Shown here: piece by piece, positions 11,171 to 22,780 of the stretch
How the letters are laid out: the number at the start of each line of letters is the position of its first letter
How positions within the stretch are numbered: position 1 is the first letter of the stretch
Source: Isochrysis galbana
Lineage: Eukaryota > Haptophyta > Isochrysidales > Isochrysidaceae
Direction of reading: 5' to 3'
Length of the DNA: 64,000 nt
Assembly: GCA_018136815.1 (NCBI GenBank)
Contig: CM030932.1
Location: 8,246,001-8,310,000 of the forward strand
Notes under the pieces: model-generated
The model's input: the letters and a program-made list of their open reading frames with translations, nothing else
What the model was told of the DNA's origin: nothing
Database searches by the model: none
Translations under genes and position numbers: made by a program

Positions 11171-11746
11171 CTATTTTGGTGCAGAGCTGGATATTTTCCC
11201 GGATATTTGGGTAGCTTGGTGGATATTTTGCGGATATTTTTGCTGGATATTTGGGCCCGATTTTGTGGATATTTCTGCCAACCCCAAGGGCCCGGTTTGG
11301 ATGCGTGTTTCGGGCAGGCTTGCCTTGGATCGAGTTGATGCTTGGTTTCCGCGTTCCGGTGTCTCTAGGGGCTGTGTTGTTGATGGTGCCGGGCCAGCCC
11401 CTCGCGCCTTAGAGCGGTACCGCGGCCGTGTAGGGTCTAGGCCTGGAGGCTGGAGGCCTTCCCTGGTGGAGCTGCCGAGCTGCCCTCGCTTGTGGTGTGG
11501 TGTGTGTGGCTGTGGAGGGTGATTTGGAGCCTGTGCTGCAGCATGGCTGTCAGCATGCAGGTGTTCGTCTTGCAGTTCGCAGTGATGCCGGGGCGTGGCG
11601 TGTCTTGTGCCTACTTGGCTGGGGGGTCGTCTTGACGCGGTCGCTTCGGCCGACATGGGAGTGCGTCAATCAGTACTTCGTCGAGCGCGGCGGCAGCGGT
11701 GGAGGGAGGCGGCGCGCGCCATATGACGCTATCAGTTTACTGATAG
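11171..11746 (-). mobile_element. LINE 5'-end fragment, decayed
   Basis: On the minus strand the inverted repeat CTATCAGTAAACTGATAG (11746-11729) precedes ATGGCGCGCGCC (start 11722). The first ORF is frameshifted after about 18 codons; a downstream frame (11656-11171) keeps the Pro/His-rich body and the STREGLQ motif shared with the other copies. Its far end is the GGATATTT cluster described separately. Confidence 0.65.
11185..11280. repeat. Cluster of GGATATTT words
   Basis: GGATATTT occurs six times in about 95 bases, ending TTGTGGATATTTCTGCC. A diverged but alignable copy lies at 37420-37516. Short repeated words of this kind resemble the subterminal transposase-binding repeats of hAT elements and their MITEs; that reading is inference. 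Confidence 0.6.
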
Positions 11747-11759
11747 TTGTGCCATAACC

Positions 11760-12150
11760 CCCATATGTCTACACAAGGAAGACCCGACGCAAGTCATGTT
11801 TACAAATCCACGAGGAGTCGGTATCAGATGAAGGGTGATACTGTTGCCTCAAAGAGCGACGGGATATTGACATGGCGGCAGCTCTCAGTCTACTAGAGCT
11901 GCCGCTTCTACACATGCTTCGATTGTCATGGTGGTTACTCCCATCTTCCCGACCATCGTTACGTTGAACACAAGCTCCCCACGATCCGTTCGTTGCTCTT
12001 CTTCCTCAAGAGCGCGTCACTGATCACAAGCCCTCCAAATCGATTACGTAAATAAAATGAGGTTGGTGCCACCCATCCGTTGCATGTCGATACCTGTATA
12101 ATCATGCAGTATACGTTGATAACCTTCCTCACATGTATTGGCACGGCTAT
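11760..12150. other. Intergenic; nothing recognised
   Basis: Apart from serving as the 3' flank of the minus-strand deadenylase gene that ends at 12151, no coding pattern, repeat or RNA gene is visible here. Confidence 0.4.
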
Positions 12151-13534
12151 CTAGGCATTGGAAATCGCGTCTATTCTGCATGCGGCTGGAAGTCGCAGGG
12201 CCGCCTGCAAAGAGACATGGTCCGAAGGATAGCGCCAACAAGGGAATCGGCCCTCGCCCACGTCTTCTTCCATAGGCGGAAGGAGAACAGCCTCGACAGA
12301 TACCTGGCGCGACGACATGGGGTGGTTGCACGAGCGTCATCCACCGGGATCTGCGCAGCGAATTTGCACATCGCCTTGGCTGGCAACAGCGCTTTCCTCA
12401 GCTGTAGGCGCCTGCCCAACCCATACCTCTTTGACCTCAAACCCTTTTGTCCCACCATGGCCACTGTGCTCGACGCCAAAGATGCGCACGCACGCCCATT
12501 TAGCAAGAGCATACCTCGGGAGAAAGGAAGATGTAGTCAATTGTGTGCTTGGCTTCCTTGCTCCCACGACGCTTCCATGTCGTGTACGGTGGCTCCTCCC
12601 CCAATAAGGTTGCATAGGCAGAGTGCAATCCCGCCTCGATGGCTGTAGGATATGCTTGAGGGGGGTAGTCCGCAGCGCAGCCTCGCTTCGGGGCGGCATT
12701 GGCGTCGAGGCATAAAATTATCGCAGCTGCACCGCATGCATCGGCATCTTCCTTGGCTGCAGATACAAGCTGGCGCATCTGGTGCGCCCGACTGCGTTCC
12801 CCATCACCATCTTTCCTCGCGAGTAGATGGCTCACCCCCATTACAAACGGAGCACCTGCGTTGCCGGCGCCATCTCGCAGCCGCATGCGTGCCACTAGTG
12901 CGACTTGATTCGCAGGTTCAGTCGTCGGCTCGCCCTCGGGAGATAATCGGTTGTAGCAGAATCGGTGCAACTCCTCCACAGAGATCAAGCTGCGCTTCCA
13001 GAAGAGTGCGCACCCATCCTCAAGGGTCGGATCCAGCGAGCGCCGGCAAGGCGAATCGGGTTTGGGAAGGAAAGCGCCGTCATAGCCGCGCGCGCCCATT
13101 TCCTCAGCAAACCATTCGTAGTGGTCCAACTCTTGCAGCGCCACCACGTCGGGCAGCCCCCCGCCTCCCTCATCATCTTGATTGCATTGTCCATTGTTGG
13201 CCTCTGCCACAAAGTGTGAGAAGATCTCCTCGAGCAGCCGCTCTCGTCTGTACCGCCATGCGAGTGCGTCGGGCGGCACGCTCGTGAACCCGCCGAGTTC
13301 AGGGTCCATCGCCGAGAGCCCATCGCCCAACACGTTGAACTGCACCACGCGAAGAGGCTGGCCCTTGAGGTGTTGCGCGGGGCACGCGCGTTCCCATCGA
13401 CGTGGGTAGAGCCGGCAGGGCGGCTCGCCCGACGAGGGGTTGATGACGGGGAGCTCCCGGATTGCAAGTGGCGCGAGCAGTAGGCTCATCGTGCTCGCCG
13501 TCAGACGGCGGAGCGCGTGGAAGGGCCGAGTCAT
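12151..13534 (-). CDS. Nocturnin/CCR4-like deadenylase (EEP nuclease)
   Basis: Two exons on the minus strand, 13534-12515 and 12303-12151, joined in phase 0 (CCCGAG|GTATGC ... CGCCAG|GTATCT), give 390 residues. It belongs to the endonuclease/exonuclease/phosphatase fold and is expected to shorten poly(A) tails or remove a phosphate from NADP(H), as nocturnin does. Motifs in order are FNVLGDG (Asn67), QELD (Glu135), SHLLARK, LDANAAP (Asp277, Asn279), TIDYIF (Asp333) and, in the second exon, WRYPSDH (Asp368, His369). All catalytic positions are therefore present. The start at 13534 is followed by a basic, hydrophobic stretch (MTRPFHALRRLTAS), which suggests an organelle-targeting peptide. The short second exon is essential, because the first exon alone lacks the SDH motif. 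Telling nocturnin from CCR4 or Angel proteins needs a phylogeny. Confidence 0.88.
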
Positions 13535-15534
13535 CCCGGCCCTCTCGGGCCTCCTCCCTCGCTCTCTCGCTCTCCCCTCTCCCCTCAGCCACCCACCCAC
13601 TTAATATCACTCTCATGCTCTCTCGATTGCCCTCGTAACGGGGAGGCGATCAGGTCGAGATATATTAGATATCGAACGTGCAGAGAGAATAAAGTAATGG
13701 CATCAGGGGTGGCGAGGGGAAGATATATGGCAAAAGTAGAGGGGAGGAGAGAGAGAGAGAGGAGAGAGATTGTACGGTGAGAGAAGAGTAGAGATCGAAG
13801 TGGTAATGGTCGGAGCGTCGCGAGGGGCGGAGGGGTGAGAGGGGCGCGGGCGCGGCGGCAGAGAGTGGAGAGGATGAAAGGAGGGGAGAGAGTGCTCGCG
13901 ATGGAAATGAGAGATAAATGGAGGGTGAGGAGATAGGAAGAAGAGGAGAGAGCCAAGAGAAGAGAGAGGGCTGTTTTTAGGGCTCTCACACAGATTCTTC
14001 ATGCTCGTCTCTCCTTTCTTCTCCCTCCCTGCTCCCCCGTTGTTCACCCTCAGAACGAGTCTGAAGAGATATTCTCTCTCTTCCTCGGATTGGTCCGAAC
14101 TCTCTTCTCTCCCTCTCTCTCTCTCTCTCTCCTCCCTCCCCTCCCTCTCTCGCTGGCTGATGATCTCCCCCTCCCCCGCCGCCGCCGCCCCCACGCCTCA
14201 CTCCAAGCCGATCGACGAAACACTGGCGTCTAGATTGTACTTTCTAATTTGGTCCGGCAAGGAGAGAGGCGACGTCGAGCCCCGCTAGAACTAGAGCACC
14301 TACTTAAAAAAAAAGGGAGGGAGGCGCACGGGAATGTGGGAATGCAGAAGGAAGGCAGGATTTGGGTCGGGCCAGAGTTTCGCAGATTTTTTGGTAAAAT
14401 TTGGGTCCGTCAATAAAATAAAAAATTGACCGAAATTTGGAGCGGGATTTGGTTTGTGGAGATGGACTGTTCCCAGGATCCGGGTAACGGGTAAGGCTCC
14501 TGAGACTCCACCCTTGGCAACCCACGCGTCCGTAGGCGGCCTATCGACTATCGACTTGGGTAGCGGGTGAAGATACTTGGGAAGGCTTGAGCACGGGTGC
14601 AGTGGTAACGGGGTCCGCGCGCGGCGGCGAGGGCGAATTTGGCAGTGCAGAGGGCGGTGATGGGTCCATAGGAACAGATTGAGTCACTCTCTAGTGGGTG
14701 ATTACTAGCGAGAGACCACACACAAGGCAGTAGTAGGGGCTCAAGGGCTCAAGGGTACGAGGGGTCACGGTACGGCTTCGATCGCAGAGCGCTGCGATGG
14801 CTGCTGGGTGCGTACGAAGACACGCCACACCACTTTCTAACATAAACAAGCAGGGCAACACGTAATAAACACGGGAGCGAAAGCCACGGTGCCACGGTGG
14901 GTCAACAGAGAGAGCAAAGAAGGAACCAATTGCCAATTGGCCAGAAAGAAGAGAACTCGTCGTCCAAGAGAGGGATTGCACACAGAAAAGGCGCGAAAGG
15001 GATTCGTCCATGCTTAGCGAAGATCCTATAAGATTCATCGGCGAATAGCGTCTCAACGCGAGCACAGCGGCGTGCACTTTACCTATAGCTTTTCGTAGCT
15101 TAGCCATGGAGTAGCTGGTAGACTTACAAAGGTGTTAGACTTACAGAGTCTAGACGCTTGAGGTTCTTGATGGTGTACTTTAGCGAGCAAGATGCTCGCT
15201 ACTTCCTTGGTCTTCATCGACACGTGCTGACGGATCCGACGTTACCACTACCTCAGATGGGAACAGAGGGGACGGAAGGGAAGCGGCGAGAGGCGCGGCG
15301 GAAGTTGGGGGGTGGCCAATGACGGGCTGGACCACCTCCTCAGCAGAGAAAGGCGGGAGGACGGGCTTGAGCGAGGGCGAGCGCGACGACGGAGCTGACA
15401 TGGCTGGGCGGGTCGGGATGGATAGGCTGAGGCTGAGTGAGGGAGTGGTGAGGTTTGGTATTGAGGTAGTGTTGAGGCCCGGAGTTCCCCCGCGGAAAGA
15501 GTGAACGCACGGCGTGCACCTTCCTGGAAGTTGC
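13535..15534. other. Long stretch without a supported gene
   Basis: 13600-14200 is a GA/CT-rich tract, including (GA)n and (CT)n runs near 13745-13770 and 14105-14135; the long frames in it are low-complexity. 14310-14330 has an A run followed by a G-rich run. 14690-15400 is complex sequence but shows no recognisable protein on either strand. Confidence 0.4.
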
Positions 15535-16330
15535 TATGCGCACGCACGGCGCCCCCGCGGGGGGGGCCGATGCACATCGCGCCGTGCCCACGCACGGCGT
15601 GCACAATGTGATTGCAAGTCATCACACGTGCTGCGCAAAGAAACATCTCTTATATGGCTACTTTACGTGAATGTGGGCCTTAGGGGTACGCATAGGGAAA
15701 AAGTTGGCATGCGCACGCACGGCGCCCCCGCGGGGGGGCCGATGCACATCGCGCCGTGCCCACGCACGGCGTGCACAATGTGATTGCAAGTCATCACACG
15801 TACTGCGCAAAGAAACATCTCTTATATGGCTACTTTATGAATGTGGGCCTTAGGGCCTTAGGGGTACGCATAGGGAAAAAGTTGGCATGCGCACGCACGG
15901 CGCCCCCGCGGGGGGGGGCCGATGCACATCGCGCCGTGCCCACGCACGGCGTGCACAATGTGATTGCAAGTCATCACACGTACTGTGCAAAGAAACATCT
16001 CTTATATGGCTAGTTTACGTAAATGTGGACATTAGACATTAGGGGGTACGCATAGGGAAAAAGTTGGCATGCGCACGCACGGCGTCTCCGCGGGGACCGA
16101 TGCACATCGCGCCGTGCACCGACAAGTAATAAATATCTCTTAAAATGTATGTTAATGTAGTTGTCACACAGGGGAAAAGCGCCGACACGGCGCCCCCGGG
16201 AGGGGACACGCGCCGCGGGAAAAGGGAAAAAAAGTTGTTACGCTAGTTTGCGTTTAATTATAAAATAACGCTCTATATACAACTGTGGACATTCGATCGC
16301 TCAATTCGACTGATGTCCCACAATTGACGG
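15535..16330 (+). repeat. GC-rich tandem array with unique 3' arm
   Basis: A unit of about 172-182 bp is repeated from 15539, 15711, 15889 and 16071. Each begins GCGCACGCACGGCG, then a GC-palindromic core around CCGATGCACATCGCGCCGTG, then TCATCACACGT and ATCTCTTATATGGCTA. After the last, partial unit, an arm (about 16170-16330) contains AGCGCCGACACGGCGCC, TAAAATAACGCT and ACTGTGGACATTCGATCGCT. The same order of units and arm recurs at 22780-23975, and fragments occur near 1380, 25940, 26330 and 27650. No protein is encoded. Confidence 0.8.
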
Positions 16331-17131
16331 AACGCGACTTGGGGTGTCTGCGATGGAGAGAGGCATGGGCTCGAGGTCTTCGTCGAGGAGGGCCACCTGA
16401 GTGGCCGGGGTGAGGGGTGTGGTTAGTCCCATGTGCGATCTAGTCTCATTAGGGTCCAAGAGATTTGTTGGATCCGAGTCGGTGTCGCCCTTTTTCGAGG
16501 GTTTTGCGTGTTGGGTGTTTTGTGTTGGCTCTCTCTTGTTTGTGTTGGTGTTTGTTGAGCTGGGCCTCTTTGGCCACTGTTGTGCCCGTCGTTCGTGCGT
16601 CCGAGACGCGTCTGACCACCCGCCCGTCGGCTTTGTTGAAGAGCTTCCCCTGCGTTCCATCTCCTGTGCTGCCCTTGACCCCCATCCTGGGGGTCCACAG
16701 CTGTTCCATGTTGGGCCCCATGTTTGGGTACGTCATGCCCCCCTTGGGGTTTTGTGTGTGTTGGTGCCGGGTGCCGGGCCGGCACCTCGCGCCGGAGCGC
16801 GAGGGCGGTACCGCTGCTGTGTAGGGTCCAGGCCCGGAGGCCTTCCCTGATGGAGCGTCTCATTGGGGTGGTGTGTTTGGTGTGGCTGTGGGGTGTGGTT
16901 TGTGTGTGCTGATTGCTGTCAACCAGCATGCTGGTCTTGCTCTCTCCGTTCTCGGTGTGGCGCGGGCGTGGCCCGCTGGCTCCTGTGCCCACCTGGCTGG
17001 GAGGGTCGTCCTGGCGCGGTCGCTTCGGCGACAGCGGTGTGTCCATGAGTCCTTCGTCCATCGCGGCGAGGGCAGCGGCAGCGAGAGCGGGCGGCGGCGC
17101 GCGCTCCATGACCCTATCGTTTTAACGATAG
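16331..17131 (-). mobile_element. LINE 5'-end fragment with 228-codon first ORF
   Basis: The minus strand starts with the inverted repeat CTATCGTTAAAACGATAG (17131-17114), four bases before an ATG at 17109. The frame runs to 16423 and starts Met-Glu-Arg-Ala-Pro-Pro-Pro, with the same basic SPKRPRQDDPPSQ motif as the copy at 7433 and a long Thr/Gln/Arg-rich tail. A second overlapping frame continues to 16301, where the array of 15535-16330 takes over. The hairpin stem differs in sequence from that at 676, yet pairs perfectly. Confidence 0.72.
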
Positions 17132-17545
17132 TTGACCAACTATAGAGTTAGTTGCCCCTTGCCCCAATGCGAACCAGCTAGTAGTATAAAGGCTTTTAGT
17201 TGACCGCATCGTTTATAACGATGACGATGAGGTGAAGGAACCTTGGAGCAAGGGACGGGGGGGTACTAGGTAAGGGTAAATGTAGCATAAGCACAATTTC
17301 TCATACCAGCACACACGTAGGGGAATAATTTTGCTTAAGTTTCTTTAATTTTTTGTACACGCATATTTTAATGCTCATTTTATGCCTTCTAGCGCTCGAA
17401 ATTGACCATTGTAAGGCTACCTTCTAGGTCTTAGGGATGCCTCTAATCCTCTTCTGAGAGCCCAGACGCTGCGGAGAGGTGGTTGTCTAGTAGACCCACA
17501 AATAGATCCTTGCAGCAACGAAATCGAAGCTGTGGCGGCAAGGAG
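17132..17545. other. Intergenic; A/T-rich
   Basis: CAACTATAGAGTTAGTTG (17147-17164) is a further near-palindrome of the LINE 5'-hairpin type. The rest is A/T-rich downstream sequence of the SNF2 gene, with no coding pattern. Confidence 0.4.
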
Positions 17546-20500
17546 TTAAAGGCATGCCTCCTCCGACTCGGCGATGACTTGCTTCACAAATGACTTCATC
17601 CCAGCTGCCTTCACGTCGTATCCGACATAATTTGAAAGCTCAGCTAACACAGCCTTCAAGCTCATGGCTGTCTCCTCGTAGACAGCGAGGCGGGTGAGAA
17701 TGCGGGTACGAAGAATGGAACGGCGTTCGTCCACAGCGCTTGCACTCATTTTGACGTGTGCCGCACAGGCCTTCGCGCCTTCCTGTGAGGACTCGGTGAG
17801 CTCACGTCGCTCTGTCTTCTTGCCAACACCAGCCGAGTGATGCGGTGTGGATTCTGTGGTTGGTTGCACATTCATGGGACTGCGAACGTCGTCGTTGACG
17901 TCGCTTGGAATTCCATTTCCATGGGAGTCCTTGGGCGTCTTCGTAGTTTTCCTTCCGGTATCCTTATCGACCCTATTTGTGTGAGTTGGAGTTCCAGACC
18001 CCCACCTTCTTTCATCGTCGATATCTACATCCTCACAGGAGGCTTTCTCTTTCTGGCTCTGCATGTCTTCCATATCACTCGGTGCACTCGGTAGTAGTAC
18101 ATCGCGTAGAATACTGCCCATCAACCCTGCGTTATCACCATCCTTTGCTCGTTGCGCGCTCGTGGTGGATGGCCCTCCAAGCAGGGCAATTTGATTCATT
18201 GCCTTCTTGTCCGCAATTGCGAGAACATTCTCGTCCACCGTGCCGAGCGTGGCCATCTTGATGACACGGACGGGCCGCGTTTGCCCCATTCGATGGGCAC
18301 GATCAATCGCTTGCTGGTCGATAGCAGGGTTGAAGTCCACATCATGGAGAATAACGACATCAGCAGCAGTGAGATTGATACCAAGGCCGCATGCACGCGT
18401 CGACAGCAAAAAGCAATGAATAGAACTGTCCGTCGAGAACTCGTCGACAAGGCGCTGCCGCTCCGCTGCCTGTACAGCGCCGTCTGAGCGACGGTATTCT
18501 ATCTCTAGATGATATAGGAGCTCCTCGATGAGGTCCAACGAATTTGTCCACTGCGACAGGGATGGGAGTAATGGCGGGAGAATGTACAACATCAGCCATG
18601 GCGCAAGAACGAGAGTGCAATCTTCCGGTGTAATGCAACATGCAAGATGGAGAGGCGCAACCACAAACACCAAGAGCGCAGGATAAGCACAATGCTGTTC
18701 CACGGAGTGTGAGCGCTGATCTCCAAGACAGGCACACCCTTCATTACCTGTGAGAATATCAGCGCACGGTGGCCTTCCTCAATGAGCTTTGGCAGCATCT
18801 TGGCGAGTTTGCGTGCCTTGGCAGACGCCAAGAAAGCGTCAGAAGAAAGGCAGAGGGGGCGCAGGGCAGAGTATGCCTTGCAGCACAAATGGATGTCGAG
18901 GTCGGACATCGACTTGACGTGCTCGAGAACGGTGTCGTACGAGCAGGAGTCGCCAAAGTGCCCTTCGCAATGCAGCGCATTGGCAACCTTGTGCAGTTTG
19001 TCACTGTAATGTCGTTGCAACAGAAGTGGATGCTGAGCTGCCTTGCGGAGCTCGGTGAAAGCGGACGTGATCCATGAGCTGCCATCAGCGACCATTGAGC
19101 TGTCTTCATCTTGATTCAACCCATCAACTCTGCCAAGTCCATGCGCCCTGTCAGCTTGCTTGCGCCGAGCCCAAATCTCGAGTCGCTTTGAGTTCTCGCG
19201 TGTGATTCGTGCCATGGTTGCGTCATATTCAGCACGTTGCTCTGGCGGCATTTGCACACGCGCTACTTCTTCCGTCTTGGGGGGGAGCTCGAGCAAAACA
19301 TCAGCCTTGAGCCGCCGCAGTACAAATGGGCGCATAATCCTTTGAACCTTGGCCACTTTAGGAGCCCGCTCATCTTCATCGCAACGGTCAAGGCTGCGGA
19401 AAAGTGACGCAAGCTGCGACCCTTTGGATCCACGTTGCGCAAAGAGCTTGGGCGCGAGAAACGAAAGTAGAGTGAGCAACTCCTGAGCGTTGTTTTCGAC
19501 CGGTGTCCCGGTGAGCAGCACTCGATGGGCGCAAGCGATCCGTGAGATGGCGCTGTGTACGTGGGTTCTTGAGTTTTTGATTTTCTGCAACGAGGTGCGC
19601 CAAGTAACGACTGTCGGTTTGTGGGCCGCCATTATGGCTGTGCCACAGGCGATCCACAATTTCGGCGAGGGCAAGGCAGCATAACCGAGTAGGGGAGGAG
19701 GCTCGTACACCAACAGCCTACCTGAGCTTCGTCTATGATCAGGTATGATAGCTTTCCACTAGCGCCATTCCGTCCAACCTTCTTCTGCAAGAAGGCCTGC
19801 TCACTGAGTGCACTCCCTGTTGAACGCTCAAAGGCAGAAAATGAGCATACCACCACATGCGGCGCATCATCACCACCTTCGATCTGTGCACGTGCAGAAG
19901 CCTTTGTCGCCTCGTCGCCGTGGTATTTGACAACGCGCATCGCAGGGCACCACCGATGGATTTCGCGAACCCAATTTTCAAGGGTCGCGACCGGTGCCAC
20001 AATTAGGTGAGGGCCTTCATCGTCCTGCGAATAGCGCGCGCCGATGGAGATCGAGTCCGCAGAGTCCACCCATCACACGATCTTTTGTGTCACGCTGTGC
20101 ATGGCGTGCCATCAAAGGTGCGCGTACCTCATCTTCCCATACTTTTGCTAGGAGCGCAATGGTTTGGATAGTCTTGCCGAGGCCCATGTCATCAGCAAGA
20201 ATCCCGCCGGTCCCGTGCTTGATTTATGTGGATAGGGGGCGGATGTGTAAGCAGTGGGTTTGATCGATGCTAACACAGCATGCATGGTGAGAGTATTCGA
20301 ACTCCGACGGATATCCCGAGCGGAGACGCAGCACACCTGCCGTAGACCATAGAGCCAACTCAGCCCCACCAACTGGTGCGGAAGCATGCTCAATTCTTGG
20401 GACAGCAGGCGGGGCTGTGCCATGCCCGTGCTCTTGTCGGGCATCAAAACGCCAACCGTTCCACCATTGTTCTTGCCAGTGTTTACATCAATTGTCTGTT

Positions 20501-21640
20501 CGAGCAGCGGGGCGAGCCTCTCGCGAATTTGGCTTGCGACGACTTCACACTTATCGATGACCTGCGAGGTCATGATACATTTTTGTAAGCCAGGAGCCGT
20601 GTGAAAAATTTGCAGAGTACCTCATGCCTTATGATGCCGGTGCGAGTCCCGATACATTGAAGTGCCCATCTCCAGTGGGTCGGGACAATTGGCGTACACG
20701 CGTAGTGTTGAGCTCGCACACGACAAACCTTGTCAAGTTCTCCATCCTCTTCTTTTTCTTTTTCGGCAGGAGAGCCATGCTTATTGTCATCCTTATCGCT
20801 GCCCTCGTTTGCTGAGACTTCACATGTATCCTCGTCAGAATCGAGAACTGCAGTTTTCGGGCGTTTCGAGCTGAATGCTTTCATATGTGACGATACGGAC
20901 ACATTCAGGTCGTGGTCTGGAACCTCCCGTGACGCTGACCTCTCGCGCTTAGAGGTTACAGGGAGATCGGTTCCCTTCCTCTGATTCACCAAGGCTTCTA
21001 AGGCCTTCCGCCGCTCAGCCTTGGCCGCGTCATCAAGCCGGCTAGCAATCTTGGGAGCGCATGAGTCGGAACGCTGATTCATTAACCCTAGTTCCCCATC
21101 CGTCGGCTTGGTAACTTCCGGACGACGGTCGCCTTTGGAGGAGACCCAGGTCACATCACCTAAGGCAAGGAGAAACTGCTTCACCACGGCCACATCTGCA
21201 TCGCTGCAGTACTCAGAAGAGGGTCTGTGGGGACATGCGCATGGAGTGGGAAGCACCGTACCAGCCGTGGAGACTTCACGCCGCCAGGTTACACCGTTGT
21301 TCTGATGCCATCGACTGACATGTCGTTCCCACTTATAAAGCTTCTCCCGTAGCGCCTGGTCGGCAACCACCTTCCCAGTCTGTACCTGTCTTACGCAGTC
21401 AAGTACCATATTGAGATTGATACGGCCGGCTTCATCACGGAATGCAAGCTGCTTCTTGTCGCTGATCAGGAATCGGCTGGATGATAGACCTTGCGCGTTG
21501 ATCGTACACAGCGGAGCGTTGCAGTCTGCTTGGCGAAGAATGGGGGTGGTTAGTAATGAGCGCATACGTAGCGGGCAGCGTGCGCGTGCCTGGCGTGCGT
21601 GCTGCGTCGACCCGCTCAACTCACATTCGGTTGACGACAT
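17546..21640 (-). CDS. SNF2 ATPase, Fun30/SMARCAD1-like, seven exons
   Basis: Exons are 21640-21625, 21525-20729, 20561-20337, 20217-20128, 20024-19722, 19584-18748 and 18550-17546. All six introns are GT-AG and the junctions keep frame, giving 1090 residues. The N-terminal 300 residues are charged and lack a recognised domain. The ATPase core follows: ADDMGLGKT (Walker A, about 354-362), LIIDEAQ (motif II, ending at 477), [21 protein letters not shown], then the C-terminal lobe with [11 protein letters not shown] (about 806) and DRAHRMGQ (about 842). The lobe [11 protein letters not shown] and the Gln after DRAHRMG fit the SMARCAD1/Fun30/ETL1 group, which slides nucleosomes and helps heterochromatin maintenance and DNA-end resection. 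Motif II is DEAQ rather than DEGH/DEAH. No CUE domain is evident. The first exon is only 16 nt and is the least certain part. Confidence 0.87.
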
Positions 21641-21825
21641 CGCGGATCCTTCTTGAAGTCAGGAAGAGCGAGGCAGACAGAGCCTCTTGGGGGCGGCGCC
21701 GGGGTCGGTTGGAGGCTGAGGCAGCCAGTTTTGGCGCGAGAACTCCCGGCGTTAGAACTTAAAGCGTCGTAGGACATCTTGTTAGCCAGGATCCAGGATC
21801 CCTAGCCTAGTTGGGAGATACGTAT

Positions 21826-21965
21826 TCACTGTATTTGGCCGAAGGCCAAATACAGACCGTATTTGCCGTATTTGAAACCCCCTCTATGTGCCCCTCCGTA
21901 TTTGGACGGTGGCGCGCGCCCGCACACGCGCGGCACAGCTAGCAGCCGCCCGCGCGGCTAGCTAG
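21826..21965. repeat. CCAAATAC word cluster beside hAT remnant
   Basis: Read on the minus strand, CAAATACGG or CAAATACAG occurs five times within 90 bases, including the palindrome around 21836-21860 (GTATTTGGCCGAAGGCCAAATAC). A GCGC-rich stretch then leads to the stop codon of the hAT transposase remnant at 21991. Its position just after the transposase suggests it is that element's terminal or subterminal region. Confidence 0.55.
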
Positions 21966-21990
21966 CAGCGGCGGCGCGGCGCGAGGCATC

Positions 21991-22780
21991 TCACCTCAAC
22001 AACTTCTCAACGAGCTCAGCACTGGGACTCACATTCGCATCACCAACCCACTGCTCCTCCCCATCCCCATCACTATCCTCATCACTCTCCCATGGCACAA
22101 CATCAGGTTTCCAAGCAGCACTCTGGGAACGCATCTGCACATGCATGGACTCATGACAAAAAACCAGCTTATCTGCCACCTGATGGGACATTCGCGACCG
22201 AGCTTGAGAATGTATTTGGCCATATACTGACCAATTGCATTCGGCGGCCGATGCAGCGACGGGTTGGGACAGAACTTGTTGTGCAATCGATGCAAGCATA
22301 GGGACATGCTTGCCATACATCATCCACCATTGCGACGGTTCCATAACCTTGGCGTTCTCCAATGCTGACGGCCGAGAGAAAGCACCACTGCCACTTTGGA
22401 ATACAGCAAATTCTCTCTCCACTCGGGCGATTCGTTGAACTACTTCAGGGGAGGAGACGGTGCATTCTCTCCAAGCTTGCTCTGGGTTAGGGGAGGCCAA
22501 GATCGTGTCACGTAAACAAAGGCGGTCAACAATTGTCTGCAAGCCCTCCGTCGTCGCGTCATCCAAGTCACCTACCGTCTGCATGTATTGTGGGTCCAAC
22601 GCGTAGCCTGCGGCGTGCATAGGCGAGTGGAGGTATTCCCAACGTTCGGCGTGAAGCTTTGCCAATTCCTTGAACCAAGGGACTCTATCGTGCATGGCTT
22701 CAATGCGTTGGCCGATCCTCCTCAGGTTGGGGTTGGAAGTGGTGTGGTGTGGGGCTGACGGCGAAAACGTTTCTATGCGC
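21991..22780 (-). pseudogene. hAT-family transposase, C-terminal remnant
   Basis: A minus-strand frame of about 263 codons ends at 21991. Its last third matches the hAT dimerisation region: a Trp-rich segment (PSQWWMMYGKHVPML), then VLSQPVAASAAECNWSVYG and IHSQARSRMSHQVADKLVF. Upstream, at about 22780, the frame enters the unrelated GC-rich repeat without a start codon of its own kind, so the catalytic RNase H-like half is missing. In the full enzyme this region pairs two subunits and forms part of the active fold. The remnant cannot be active. Confidence 0.75.

Noticed and set aside
13535..14201. Ser/Leu-rich and Glu/Arg-rich ORFs
   Set aside because: They are GA/CT low-complexity tracts open in several frames on both strands.
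15535..16120. Regular palindromic repeats as a CRISPR array
   Set aside because: The whole 175-bp unit is repeated, including what would be spacers, the DNA is eukaryotic, and there are no cas genes.
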